The notes under the pieces: generated by a model
What the model was told of the DNA's origin: nothing
What the model saw: the letters and a program-made list of their open reading frames with translations, nothing else
Database searches by the model: none
Translations under genes and position numbers: made by a program
In this document: in pieces, positions 46,145 to 55,096 of the stretch
Position numbering within the stretch: the stretch's first letter is position 1
Layout: the number at the start of each line of letters is the position of its first letter
NCBI GenBank assembly: GCA_024639065.1
Contig: JAHEJC010000003.1
Coordinates: forward strand, 1-62,745
Direction of reading: 5' to 3'
DNA length: 62,745 nucleotides
From: Lewinellaceae bacterium
GTDB lineage: Bacteria; Bacteroidota; Bacteroidia; Chitinophagales; Saprospiraceae

Positions 46145-46672
46145 ATGAGTATTTTGAATGCATGCAAAATCCAAATCTCAGGTTTGAGTTTTGGGGTGCA
46201 CCAATTTGAATTTGAAATCAATAATGATTTTTTTAGTTCAATCCAGGATTCTCTAATTCATAAAGGTCATTTTCATGTAAATGCAGTTTTGGATAAAAAG
46301 CCTCGGATGCTGGTCTTGGATCTTAGCATACATGGAAGTATGAACACTTCTTGTGATCGGTGTTTAGAAGCAATATCATTACCTCTTGAAGGTAATCAGC
46401 AATACACATTTAAATATAAAACGGATATAGAAGAACAAGATTTGGATTCAGAACTAATTTTTATATCTGGCACGGAGCAAATATTAGATATATCACCATG
46501 GGTACATGAAACTATTTGCTTAGTAGTTCCAATGATTAAAGCCTATGATTGTGAAAATGATCCAGCTGCCAATTGCAATGAAGAAATATTAAATCTCATA
46601 AATACTCAGGAAAAAGAATCAAATAATAATCCCATATGGGATACATTAAGAAAAGAATTAAAAAATAAATAG
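46145..46672 (+). CDS. YceD/DUF177 family protein
   Basis: The protein has about 175 aa from MSILNACKIQISGLSFGVHQ. The track start (TTG at 46115) lies inside the promoter box. The diagnostic central motif SCDRCLEAISLPLEG matches the DUF177 C.RCL signature. A second Cys pair (CENDPAANC) lies near the end. YceD proteins are encoded next to rpmF in most bacteria and have been linked to 23S rRNA or ribosome processing; the precise role is not settled. It is followed directly by rpmF, 2 nt after its stop, and shares its promoter. Confidence 0.9.
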   Translation: MSILNACKIQISGLSFGVHQFEFEINNDFFSSIQDSLIHKGHFHVNAVLDKKPRMLVLDLSIHGSMNTSCDRCLEAISLPLEGNQQYTFKYKTDIEEQDLDSELIFISGTEQILDISPWVHETICLVVPMIKAYDCENDPAANCNEEILNLINTQEKESNNNPIWDTLRKELKNK

Positions 46673-46674
46673 AT

Positions 46675-46872
46675 ATGGCACATCCGAAGAGCAAAATATC
46701 TAAGCAACGCAAAAGAAAAAGAAGAACTCATAAGAAGCTTGGGGAGAACCAAATTGCCATTTGTCCAAATACTGGAGAACCACATTTGTGGCATAGAGCA
46801 TATTGGCATGACGGTGATATGTACTATAAAGGAAATTTAGTCATTAAAGCTGAGGATGAACTGGAAGATTAA
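46675..46872 (+). CDS. rpmF: 50S ribosomal protein L32
   Basis: The 65-aa protein opens AHPKSKISKQRKRKRRTH and continues ICPNTGEPHLWHRAYWHDG, the L32 signature. The usual zinc Cys pairs are reduced to a single Cys here, a Cys-poor form. L32 is a component of the large ribosomal subunit. It is in an operon with yceD, the standard bacterial pairing, and is followed by an intrinsic terminator. Confidence 0.97.
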   Translation: MAHPKSKISKQRKRKRRTHKKLGENQIAICPNTGEPHLWHRAYWHDGDMYYKGNLVIKAEDELED

Positions 46873-46913
46873 GTTTATTTAAGATAATACCCTAATTGAG
46901 ATAATCAATAAAG

Positions 46914-46956
46914 CTGTCTAGGCAAAATGAGTAGTCATTCCTAGACAGTTTTTTTA
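46914..46956 (+). terminator. Intrinsic terminator of the yceD-rpmF operon
   Basis: CTGTCTAGG pairs perfectly with CCTAGACAG (9 bp). The loop contains an inner AATGA/TCATT stem. It is followed by TTTTTTT. Confidence 0.92.
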
Positions 46957-46978
46957 TTTAATCCTTAAAAATGATACA

Positions 46979-47359
46979 ATGAAAAAGATAATTAATACGG
47001 AAAAGGCACCTGCTCCGATTGGACCTTATAACCAAGCTACTGAACACAATGGAACACTCTATATATCTGGTCAAGTTGCTATAATCCCTTCTACTGGCGA
47101 ACTAGTCAAAGGTTCCATAGAAGAAGAAACACATCAGGTCCTAAAAAATGTTGGAGCTATATTAACCGCTGCAGGATACAGTTTTCAAGATGTTTTAAAA
47201 TGTTCAGTTTTTGTAAAAGATATGCATCAGTTTAGCCGCATAAATCTTATTTATGCTGAATATTTCGGAGAAGATCAAGCACCGGCTCGCGAACTTGTAG
47301 AAGTAACTAATTTACCGAAATTTGTAAATATTGAAATTTCCGCTATTGCGGCAAAATAA
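46979..47359 (+). CDS. ridA: RidA family enamine/imine deaminase
   Basis: The 126-aa protein contains the RidA landmarks APAPIGPYNQA near the start, LYISGQVAI, and the C-terminal PARELVEVTNLPKFVNIEIS. The conserved Arg (PARELVEV) and Glu (NIEISAIA) form the active site that hydrolyses reactive 2-aminoacrylate-type imines, protecting PLP enzymes. Length is typical. It starts after the rpmF terminator, and trpS follows 10 nt after its stop, so the two genes probably form an operon. Confidence 0.95.
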   Translation: MKKIINTEKAPAPIGPYNQATEHNGTLYISGQVAIIPSTGELVKGSIEEETHQVLKNVGAILTAAGYSFQDVLKCSVFVKDMHQFSRINLIYAEYFGEDQAPARELVEVTNLPKFVNIEISAIAAK

Positions 47360-47369
47360 GTCAACTGGA

Positions 47370-48371
47370 ATGGTAGAAAAAAAGAAAATACTTTCATGCA
47401 TACAACCTACCGGCAATGTCCATTTAGGAAATTATTTTGGAGCTATTGAAAACTGGGTTAACCTCCAGGAAGGGTATGATACTTACTATGGCATTGTAAA
47501 TTATCATGCTCAGACGATGCCCTATAACCCAGCCAAGCTTCGAGAATTGACCTGGGATGTAGCTTTACGCCTGCATGCCTGTGGAATAAAAATTGAGAAT
47601 ATTTTCATTCAATCATTAGTTCCTGAACATACTGAACTTGCTTGGATATTAAGCTGTATGTGTAGCTATGGAGAGCTATCACGCATGACTCAATTTAAGG
47701 ATAAGAGCGCTCACCTAAAAGAATCGGACAAAGACTATTTTGTATCTGCCGGACTCTTTACATACCCTGTCCTTCAAGCTGCTGATATACTCATTTATAA
47801 GCCACACTTTGTGCCTGTAGGTAAAGATCAGGAACAGCATCTGGAGTTAACTCGAAATATTGCGACCCGTTTCAATTCATTGGTTGGTCAAGACTTTTTT
47901 CCGATACCCGAGGCGCTTTTCACTAAAGTTCCCAAAGTAATGTCGACCGCCGACCCCATGCGTAAAATGAGCTCCAGTATGGGTGAGAAACACAATATTG
48001 ACATGTTCGCGGATCCTGCAAAAATTACCAAACAAATAAAGTCTGCTGTTACCGATTCGGGCAATGTAACTTATCCGGACATGAGCCCAGGAGTGGAAAA
48101 TCTATTCTCAATTATGAAAGCTACAGGAGCGAATGAATTATATGATAAAATGATTAATCAATACAAAGCAGGAACTCTTCGCTATGGAGATTTAAAGAGC
48201 GATCTGGCAGAAGCCATCGTTGAATTTACGAAGCCCTTTCGAAGGAAACTAGATCAGATCTTATCTGATAAAAAACACTTTAAAAATGAGATTAAAAAAG
48301 CATCCTATCAAACCCGCCAGGTAGCTCAGGAAACATTAAAAAATGTTAGAAATATTAGTGGTCTTATTTAG
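47370..48371 (+). CDS. trpS: Tryptophan--tRNA ligase
   Basis: The protein has about 333 aa from MVEKKKILSCIQPTGNVHLG. The track start, 13 codons earlier, overlaps ridA and is rejected. The class I synthetase signatures are present: a HIGH-like VHLGNYFGAIENW (residue ~17) and a KMSKS-like MRKMSSSMGEKHN (~198). Other TrpRS motifs are SCMCSYGELSRMTQFKDKS and PVGKDQEQHLELTRNIATRFN. It charges tRNA-Trp in the cytoplasm. It converges on metK. Confidence 0.97.
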   Translation: MVEKKKILSCIQPTGNVHLGNYFGAIENWVNLQEGYDTYYGIVNYHAQTMPYNPAKLRELTWDVALRLHACGIKIENIFIQSLVPEHTELAWILSCMCSYGELSRMTQFKDKSAHLKESDKDYFVSAGLFTYPVLQAADILIYKPHFVPVGKDQEQHLELTRNIATRFNSLVGQDFFPIPEALFTKVPKVMSTADPMRKMSSSMGEKHNIDMFADPAKITKQIKSAVTDSGNVTYPDMSPGVENLFSIMKATGANELYDKMINQYKAGTLRYGDLKSDLAEAIVEFTKPFRRKLDQILSDKKHFKNEIKKASYQTRQVAQETLKNVRNISGLI

Positions 48372-48445
48372 GTAAGTTTGTTCTAGTCTCCGTTATTTCT
48401 TAATTAAGAAAAGAATCTTGAAACAATTTTTTTCCAAAAAATGAA

Positions 48446-49702
48446 TCATTTCAAATCAAACGCTTCCTTCACGGCTGGAACTAGATCTAATTTCTCCCAG
48501 GTAAAAGTTTCCACGGTTTTGGATTTTGATTGTCCATTTAATCCAATAACAACCTTTTTCTTACCAGGCTTTCTTCCCATATGTCCATAAGCCGCTGTTT
48601 CAGAATAAATTGGATTTAGTAACCCAAATTTCTTTATAATTGAGGCAGGTTTTAGGTCCACTATTTGCCTGATCTTTTCTGCGATTTCACCATCTGACAT
48701 TTCCACTTTACTGGTTCCATACGTATCAATATACAACCCTACCGGTTCTGCTACTCCAATGGCGTAGGCTACCTGAACCAAGCATTGCTTTGCTAATCCA
48801 GCCGCCACCATGTTCTTGGCAATATAACGGGTTGCGTATGCGGCCGAGCGATCAACTTTCGATGCATCCTTGCCTGAAAATGCTCCACCTCCATGAGCAC
48901 CTTTACCTCCGTAGGTATCTACAATTATTTTTCGACCGGTGAGTCCGGTATCACCGTGGGGGCCACCAATTACAAATTTACCCGTAGGATTAACATGTAA
49001 TTTATATTTTGAATCAAAAAGCTTTTGATTGCGTTTATTCATTTTTTTGACAACCCTTGGCAACAATATCTGCTGTACATCCTTTTTAATTTTCGCCAGC
49101 ATCTTTTTTTCATTATCAAAATCGTCGTGCTGCGTAGACACCACAATCGTGTCGACTCTTATTGGATGATGTTGGTCATCGTATTCAATAGTTACTTGAG
49201 ATTTAGAATCAGGACGTAAATATTTCATTTGCCTCCCAGCTTTTCTTATAGCGGCAAGTTCCTTTAATATTAAGTGAGAAATCTGTAAAGGAAGCGGCAT
49301 AAAAGCAGGTGTTTCATTGGTAGCATAACCAAACATCATTCCCTGATCCCCTGCGCCCATTTCAACTTCGGCTTTCCCTACGTCTACACCCTGAGCAATG
49401 TCAGGAGATTGTTCGTGGATTGAAGACATGACCCCACATGAATCGGCATCAAACTGATATTCAGATTTGGTATAACCGATTTTTTTTATGGTATCCCTTA
49501 CGATGAGTTGAATATCCACATATGCCTTGGAGCGAACTTCGCCAGATACAACGGCCAAACCAGTGGTAACCAAAGTCTCACAAGCTACTTTAGAATTTGG
49601 ATCCTGACTTAAAAAAGCATCCAGAATGGCATCCGAAATTTGATCAGCCACTTTATCAGGATGGCCTTCAGATACCGATTCGGACGTAAATAAGTATGAC
49701 AT
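48446..49702 (-). CDS. metK: S-adenosylmethionine synthase
   Basis: The 418-aa protein has the signature motifs [19 protein letters not shown] near the N-terminus, the ATP-binding [12 protein letters not shown] and the P-loop-like [19 protein letters not shown]. It makes S-adenosylmethionine from methionine and ATP. The length exceeds the E. coli enzyme by about 30 residues, partly from a Lys-rich insert ([17 protein letters not shown]). It is convergent with trpS. A -7 box lies 26 nt upstream. Confidence 0.97.
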   Translation of the reverse strand: MSYLFTSESVSEGHPDKVADQISDAILDAFLSQDPNSKVACETLVTTGLAVVSGEVRSKAYVDIQLIVRDTIKKIGYTKSEYQFDADSCGVMSSIHEQSPDIAQGVDVGKAEVEMGAGDQGMMFGYATNETPAFMPLPLQISHLILKELAAIRKAGRQMKYLRPDSKSQVTIEYDDQHHPIRVDTIVVSTQHDDFDNEKKMLAKIKKDVQQILLPRVVKKMNKRNQKLFDSKYKLHVNPTGKFVIGGPHGDTGLTGRKIIVDTYGGKGAHGGGAFSGKDASKVDRSAAYATRYIAKNMVAAGLAKQCLVQVAYAIGVAEPVGLYIDTYGTSKVEMSDGEIAEKIRQIVDLKPASIIKKFGLLNPIYSETAAYGHMGRKPGKKKVVIGLNGQSKSKTVETFTWEKLDLVPAVKEAFDLK

Positions 49703-49728
49703 AATTTTCTAATATTAATAATTTGCAA

Positions 49729-49736
49729 CAAAAATA
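49729..49736 (-). promoter_or_regulatory. Candidate -7 promoter box for metK
   Basis: The minus strand reads TATTTTTG, matching TAnnTTTG, 26 nt before the metK ATG. No SAM-riboswitch-like structure is evident because the leader is too short. Confidence 0.4.
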
Positions 49737-49787
49737 GAATTACTTTTAGATAAGTTCGTAGATCTTAAAAAGAAATAACTTATTACC

Positions 49788-50396
49788 TTATTTGATCGTG
49801 CAGGAAAACACCTTATTTTTATCTATAAATCCATCTAGTTGATCACCTATTTTCACTGGCCCCACACCAGCAGGCGTTCCGGTAAAAATTAAGTCTCCGA
49901 TATGCAACGTAAATCTGGAAGAAATATATTGTATTAAATAAGCAAAATCAAAAATCAGATCACGGGTATTTCCCTGTTGCACCAAATCACCGTTTTTAAT
50001 TAAGGAAAAATTTATATTATGAGGATCAAATTGATCAGCAGAATAAAACTTTCCTACAACTGCTGAATGATCAAATGCTTTAGCTATTTCCCAAGGGTGC
50101 CCTTTATCCTTACACAGGCGTTGAATATCTCTAGCGGTAAAATCGATGCCCAATCCAATTTTATTGTAATACTCCTGAACAAAATTTGTTTGAATATGCC
50201 GCCCATTTTTACAGATTCGCAGAACAACTTCAACCTCGTAATGAATATCATTACTGAATTCCGGGTAATAAAATGGTTTATTATTTATCAATAATGCGGT
50301 GCTGGGTTTCATGAAAATAATGGGTGTAGAAGGTACTGGATTATTAAGTTCCAGCGCATGATCTTTATAATTTCTTCCTATACATATTATTTTCAT
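49788..50396 (-). CDS. Fumarylacetoacetate hydrolase (FAH) family protein
   Basis: The 202-aa protein is a compact single-domain FAH fold. It begins MKIICIGRNYKDHALELNNP. It carries the metal-ligand motifs IHYEVEVVLRI (Glu pair) and GLGIDFTARDIQ (Asp), plus KAFDHSAVVGKF and GDLIFTGTPAGVGPVKIGDQL. Family members hydrolyse or decarboxylate C-C bonds of beta-keto acids, for example acylpyruvase or oxaloacetate decarboxylase. The small size and RNYxxHAxE opening fit the acylpyruvase-like subgroup, but the substrate cannot be fixed. It is divergent from gcvP. Confidence 0.92.
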   Translation of the reverse strand: MKIICIGRNYKDHALELNNPVPSTPIIFMKPSTALLINNKPFYYPEFSNDIHYEVEVVLRICKNGRHIQTNFVQEYYNKIGLGIDFTARDIQRLCKDKGHPWEIAKAFDHSAVVGKFYSADQFDPHNINFSLIKNGDLVQQGNTRDLIFDFAYLIQYISSRFTLHIGDLIFTGTPAGVGPVKIGDQLDGFIDKNKVFSCTIK

Positions 50397-50463
50397 TCTC
50401 TTTATTTTCTCTGACTTATCAAGACCTTTACCATCAAAAATAATCTTGAACTTTTTTGATTAA

Positions 50464-50471
50464 CAAATGTA
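50464..50471 (-). promoter_or_regulatory. Candidate -7 promoter box for the FAH-family gene
   Basis: The minus strand reads TACATTTGT, matching TAnnTTTGY, 67 nt upstream of the start. A second match, TATTTTTG, lies closer (50435-50442), so which one is used is uncertain. Confidence 0.35.
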
Positions 50472-50579
50472 CTAATAGCAAACTTTTCACCTGAAAGAAA
50501 TGCATTAAATTTTTACATATATAATTAATAAGTATTCTAATCAAAAGGGTATTTTGCGTCAGATTTCAAAATATACGAA

Positions 50580-53438
50580 ATGAGTGATTTTATTTATAGA
50601 CATATCGGAATATCAGCAGTTGAAGCTGCTCAAATGTTAGAGACAGTCGGTGTCCGAGATATTGACCAATTGATTGAAGAAACGATTCCGAGTTCTATCC
50701 TATCAAATCGAGAACTGGATTTACCTCCCGCTTTGAGTGAGTATGAATATTTAAATCACATAAAAAAGATTGCGGCGAAAAACAAAGTCTTTAAATCAAT
50801 GATTGGTCATGGATTTTATGGGACGATCACGCCTGCTCCCATTCTCAGAAATATTTTTCAGAATCCAGGATGGTATACTCAGTATACGCCTTATCAAGCA
50901 GAAATCTCGCAAGGCCGATTAGAAGCATTGCTTAATTTTCAAACCATGGTTTGTGATTTAACGGGGATGCCGCTAGCAAATGCTTCATTACTGGATGAGG
51001 GTACTTCCGCCGCTGAGGCAATGGCTATGTTCTACCACTTGAGAAATAAGAAAAATAAAGCTGATTCTGTAAATAGAATCTTGGTGGCAAATAATGTTTT
51101 TGAAAGCACTAAACAAGTTTTAGCAAGCAGGGCTGGCCCCTTAGAGGTTGAGATTGCAGTACAAGATGAGGATAATTTTACTCTTGAAGATGATGTATTT
51201 GCAATCCTGATTCAATTTCCTAATAATAAAGGAGCCATTAAGGATTATAAGCAATTATGCGAAGCTGCAGCCGAAAAAGATATTTACGTAATCGTTATAG
51301 CCGATTTGATGAGTTTAGCATTGCTCACGCCTCCAGGTGAATGGGGCGCGGACGCCGTAGTAGGAAATACTCAAAGGTTCGGAATTCCAATTGGATGTGG
51401 TGGACCGCATGCTGCCTATTTTGCGACAAAAGAAGAATATAAACGTGTCATTCCAGGAAGAATCATCGGAGTTTCAATTGACGCTCATGGAAATAGTGCA
51501 TTGAGAATGGCTCTACAAACCCGGGAACAACATATAAAAAGAGAAAAGGCAACCTCTAATATTTGTACTGCTCAGGCGTTGCTTGCCATTATGGCCGGCA
51601 TGTACGCAGTGTATCATGGTCCTATTGGAATTTACAAAATCGCTCATCGAATTTTTACACTTACTTCCACCCTGGCTGAAAATTTAGTCAAAGGAGGCTT
51701 TCAAATAGTACATGAATCATTTTTTGATACATTGACTATCCAACTTTCGGAGGAACAAATCAGAAATATCCAAAGTAAAGCTATCGCTCAGGGTTATAAT
51801 TTTAATTATGAATTTGATGGAGAATTAGTACTCTCTATGGATGAGACTTGTTCATTGGATGATGTTGATCAAATATGCAAGATTTTTGGGTTGGAGGGTG
51901 TGGATCCCAATTTGATGGTCATTGATGACATTCCAGATTTTGCCAGGAGAACTTCGTCTTATCTTACCCACCCTGTTTTCACTTCGTACCATACGGAAAC
52001 CAAGTTGATGCGCTACATCAAACGGCTGGAGAACAAGGATTTGTCATTGGTCCATTCTATGATTCCTCTGGGATCATGTACGATGAAGTTAAATGCTGCA
52101 TCACAACTAATTCCAGTAAGTTGGGAAGCATTTGCTAATATTCATCCCTATGTTCCGGCTGGACAAATGGAAGGTTACCTACAAATATTCGCTGAACTCG
52201 AACAATACCTTTGCACTATCACAGGTTTTGAAGCTTGTTCTTTACAACCAAATTCAGGTGCTCAAGGAGAGTTTTCTGGTCTGATGGTCATTCGCGCTTA
52301 CCATCAATCCAAAAATGCCCATCACAGAAATATAGCATTGATCCCTCAATCAGCCCATGGAACGAATCCCGCTAGTGCTGTTATGGCTGGGTTGCAAGTT
52401 ATTGTAGTCTCCTGTGATGATCAAGGAAATATTGATCTTGATGATCTGAAACAAAAGTGTTTGCAATATCATGACACACTTGCTGCTTTGATGGTCACCT
52501 ATCCATCTACACACGGTGTTTTTGAGCCAGCAATCCAAGAAATCTGTGATACAGTTCATGCGGCTGGAGGATTAGTCTATATGGATGGTGCCAATATGAA
52601 TGCTCAAGTAGGACTGACCAATCCTGCTTTGATTCACGCAGATGTTTGCCATCTTAATCTGCATAAAACGTTTAGTATTCCCCACGGTGGTGGTGGACCA
52701 GGAATGGGACCAATCTGTGTAAACAAGAAGTTAAAAGAATTTTTACCATCTAATCCGATACATAAAACCGGTGGCTCAAACCCCATTCCGAGCATTAGTT
52801 TCGCTCCTTGGGGAAGTGCGTCAATTTTGCTCATTTCTTATGGGTATATTAGGATGTTAGGAAAATCAGGCGTAACCGAAGCTACTAAATATGCTATCCT
52901 TAATGCAAATTATTTAAAAAATAAATTGGAAAAGGAATACGAGGTACTCTATACGGGTGTGCAAGGGCGGGCTGCTCATGAATTGATTATTGATTTAAGG
53001 CCTTTTAAATCATTTGGTATATCAGCAGAAGATGTTGCCAAACGATTGATTGATTATGGATTTCATTCACCAACTCTATCATTTCCTGTGCCTGGAACCA
53101 TTATGATAGAGCCTACCGAATCAGAGGATAAAGCAGAGTTAGACAGGTTTGTTGATGCCATGTTGGAGATAAAATCTGAGATTGAAGCGATCGCTCGAGG
53201 AGAATCAGATTCCGAGGATAACGTCTTAAATAATGCGCCGCATACGTTGAGTACTGTCACCGCTGATGAATGGACCCATTCCTACACCAGGGAGAAAGCT
53301 GCTTTCCCGCTACCTTATCTCAAACAAGGTCACAAATTTTGGCCAGCGGTATCTAGAGTTAATAATGGTTATGGAGACCGAAATTTAATGTGTACATGTC
53401 CTCCAATAGAAATGTATGTCGAGTCCGAAATATCCTAG
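50580..53438 (+). CDS. gcvP: Glycine dehydrogenase (aminomethyl-transferring), P protein
   Basis: The 952-aa protein is the full-length fused form. The N-terminal half (IGHGFYGTITPAPILRNIF, NFQTMVCDLTGMPLANASLL) is the non-PLP copy. The C-terminal half carries the PLP lysine (about residue 697) in HLNLHKTFSIPHGGGGPG, along with QPNSGAQGEFSGL and the terminal YGDRNLMCTCPP. It decarboxylates glycine and passes the aminomethyl group to lipoyl-H protein in the glycine cleavage system. The lpdA gene further along encodes an E3/L-type protein that could serve it. It stands alone between divergent and convergent neighbours. Confidence 0.97.
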   Translation: MSDFIYRHIGISAVEAAQMLETVGVRDIDQLIEETIPSSILSNRELDLPPALSEYEYLNHIKKIAAKNKVFKSMIGHGFYGTITPAPILRNIFQNPGWYTQYTPYQAEISQGRLEALLNFQTMVCDLTGMPLANASLLDEGTSAAEAMAMFYHLRNKKNKADSVNRILVANNVFESTKQVLASRAGPLEVEIAVQDEDNFTLEDDVFAILIQFPNNKGAIKDYKQLCEAAAEKDIYVIVIADLMSLALLTPPGEWGADAVVGNTQRFGIPIGCGGPHAAYFATKEEYKRVIPGRIIGVSIDAHGNSALRMALQTREQHIKREKATSNICTAQALLAIMAGMYAVYHGPIGIYKIAHRIFTLTSTLAENLVKGGFQIVHESFFDTLTIQLSEEQIRNIQSKAIAQGYNFNYEFDGELVLSMDETCSLDDVDQICKIFGLEGVDPNLMVIDDIPDFARRTSSYLTHPVFTSYHTETKLMRYIKRLENKDLSLVHSMIPLGSCTMKLNAASQLIPVSWEAFANIHPYVPAGQMEGYLQIFAELEQYLCTITGFEACSLQPNSGAQGEFSGLMVIRAYHQSKNAHHRNIALIPQSAHGTNPASAVMAGLQVIVVSCDDQGNIDLDDLKQKCLQYHDTLAALMVTYPSTHGVFEPAIQEICDTVHAAGGLVYMDGANMNAQVGLTNPALIHADVCHLNLHKTFSIPHGGGGPGMGPICVNKKLKEFLPSNPIHKTGGSNPIPSISFAPWGSASILLISYGYIRMLGKSGVTEATKYAILNANYLKNKLEKEYEVLYTGVQGRAAHELIIDLRPFKSFGISAEDVAKRLIDYGFHSPTLSFPVPGTIMIEPTESEDKAELDRFVDAMLEIKSEIEAIARGESDSEDNVLNNAPHTLSTVTADEWTHSYTREKAAFPLPYLKQGHKFWPAVSRVNNGYGDRNLMCTCPPIEMYVESEIS

Positions 53439-53500
53439 TCATTTGTTTTTAAAAGGTTTATTTTAGACCGCACATTGTAGGAATTTTTAGTAGGCCTAAG

Positions 53501-55093
53501 CTAGGATGAAGATGATTTCGGTACCTGGATATTGTGAAGATCATCTGTCTTTTCATAAAGATCTATGGAACCATTTTCTAATCTTAAAACACCTCGTGGA
53601 CAAACAGCCGCACAAATCCCACATCCAACACAACTAGCTCTTACAATATTTTGACCTTTTTGAGCATAACTTCTCACATCAATTCCCATCTCGCAATAGG
53701 TGGAGCAGTTACCACAGGATATGCATTGAGATCCATTAGTGGTAATTCTAAATCTAGAAAATAGCTTTTGCTGAATGCCTAATAGTGCAGCCATAGGACA
53801 TCCGAATCTACACCATACCCTAGATCCTAAAATCGGATAAAATCCAACTCCAATGATACCAGAAAAAATAGCTCCTATATAAAATCCATACCAGCTTTTT
53901 AATTTTTCACTATTGAAAAAGTAGGCAGACCCACTCCCTGAAAAATAATTGACCAAGTATAAACCCAAAATAAACAATACTGCACCTAGTATAATATAAG
54001 TAGTATTTTTTTGCTGGTCTTTTTGCTTTCTTTGAAAAAAAAGATAAGCACCAGCTGAGGCTAATAACAACGCGGTTGTAAGAATAGTAAATCCACTTCT
54101 TGTTAAGTAGTACTGATTAGGATCGTTGCCTAAATAACTGTAGATCACTGCAATGGTCATTACAAAACTGAATAATAATACAAGATGAATTACCCACCTT
54201 TCAATTCTCCAGGCACGAAGTGTTTTATCAGACAAATGCCTAAAAGAATCGCCGGCTGTCTCAGCAAGCCCTCCACATCCGCAAACCCAACTACAGTACC
54301 AGCGCTTACCAAACTTAAAAGTTAAAATAGGTGATATTACAAATATCATAAGCAGTCCGAAGATCAACATCACCGTTCCCAATTTACCAGCCAATGTCAT
54401 ATTATCCATGTGCCATTTAAAGAAAAAATCATAATCTAATGGCCACATATTCTTAAGGTCCTTATCAAACCAATTGATGTTGGTTGAAGTATTCAGTGAT
54501 TCAATTATTTCCGGAATTAAATAAGCAAAAAAAGTTTGAAAAAACATGACAGATATCGTCCTGATGACTTGGTAACGATTATGACGGTATTTCCAAATAA
54601 ATTTAATCCCAAAAATAAGTATAGCCATTGTATACAGTGTTCCGTAAACAAACCATTGACTTGCTGGAACACCTTTTAATAACTGAGATAAAGGATCAAA
54701 AAGAGCTACCAAACCGATGTTCCCAGAAGCATGGAGTCCAACTAGTTGTGGAAACCAGTATAGACATATGTAAAATCCTGTAATGACGATGCCGGCTATC
54801 CAACCGATTAATCCCCTATTGGTTAAACTCCTAAACCATACTCCATTATTTTTAACTCCCTCAGGTGAGTTTAAGTAGGTCTGATAAGCATATAGAGTCG
54901 TTCCCAGAGAAATAGTGATCAAACTGATTATAAGCCAGAACCCTTTATTCGGTAGATCTACACCCACCCAACTGACAAGTAATATTAGCAATCCCAATCC
55001 TCCGATCGCAGCAGCTATCTTTTGGACTAAATCCAAAGTAGTTGAGTCCGGATTTCCTAATGACATGCTTTGATTCGATTCACTCATATCCAT
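53501..55093 (-). CDS. Multi-pass membrane 4Fe-4S protein (NapH/NosR-like)
   Basis: The 530-aa protein has about ten predicted membrane helices (GLLILLVSWVGVD, GWIAGIVITGFYICLYWF, VMLIFGLLMIFVISPILTF and others). A CSWVCGCGGLAE cluster lies near residue 265, CRFGCPMAAL near 426, then two ferredoxin motifs CISCGNCSTYC (~454) and CVGCGICAAVCPRG (~486). This layout resembles NapH/NosR/CcoG-type electron-transfer membrane proteins. An FMN-binding domain was not seen. It starts 3 nt after the stop of the FAD oxidoreductase gene, so translation is probably coupled and the two proteins may form one electron-transfer unit. Substrate and acceptor are unknown. Confidence 0.88.
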   Translation of the reverse strand: MDMSESNQSMSLGNPDSTTLDLVQKIAAAIGGLGLLILLVSWVGVDLPNKGFWLIISLITISLGTTLYAYQTYLNSPEGVKNNGVWFRSLTNRGLIGWIAGIVITGFYICLYWFPQLVGLHASGNIGLVALFDPLSQLLKGVPASQWFVYGTLYTMAILIFGIKFIWKYRHNRYQVIRTISVMFFQTFFAYLIPEIIESLNTSTNINWFDKDLKNMWPLDYDFFFKWHMDNMTLAGKLGTVMLIFGLLMIFVISPILTFKFGKRWYCSWVCGCGGLAETAGDSFRHLSDKTLRAWRIERWVIHLVLLFSFVMTIAVIYSYLGNDPNQYYLTRSGFTILTTALLLASAGAYLFFQRKQKDQQKNTTYIILGAVLFILGLYLVNYFSGSGSAYFFNSEKLKSWYGFYIGAIFSGIIGVGFYPILGSRVWCRFGCPMAALLGIQQKLFSRFRITTNGSQCISCGNCSTYCEMGIDVRSYAQKGQNIVRASCVGCGICAAVCPRGVLRLENGSIDLYEKTDDLHNIQVPKSSSS

Positions 55094-55096
55094 TCA

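Noticed and set aside
49703-49787. SAM riboswitch upstream of metK
   Set aside because: metK is on the minus strand, so its leader is above 49702. The candidate promoter leaves too short a leader, and no paired structure was visible.
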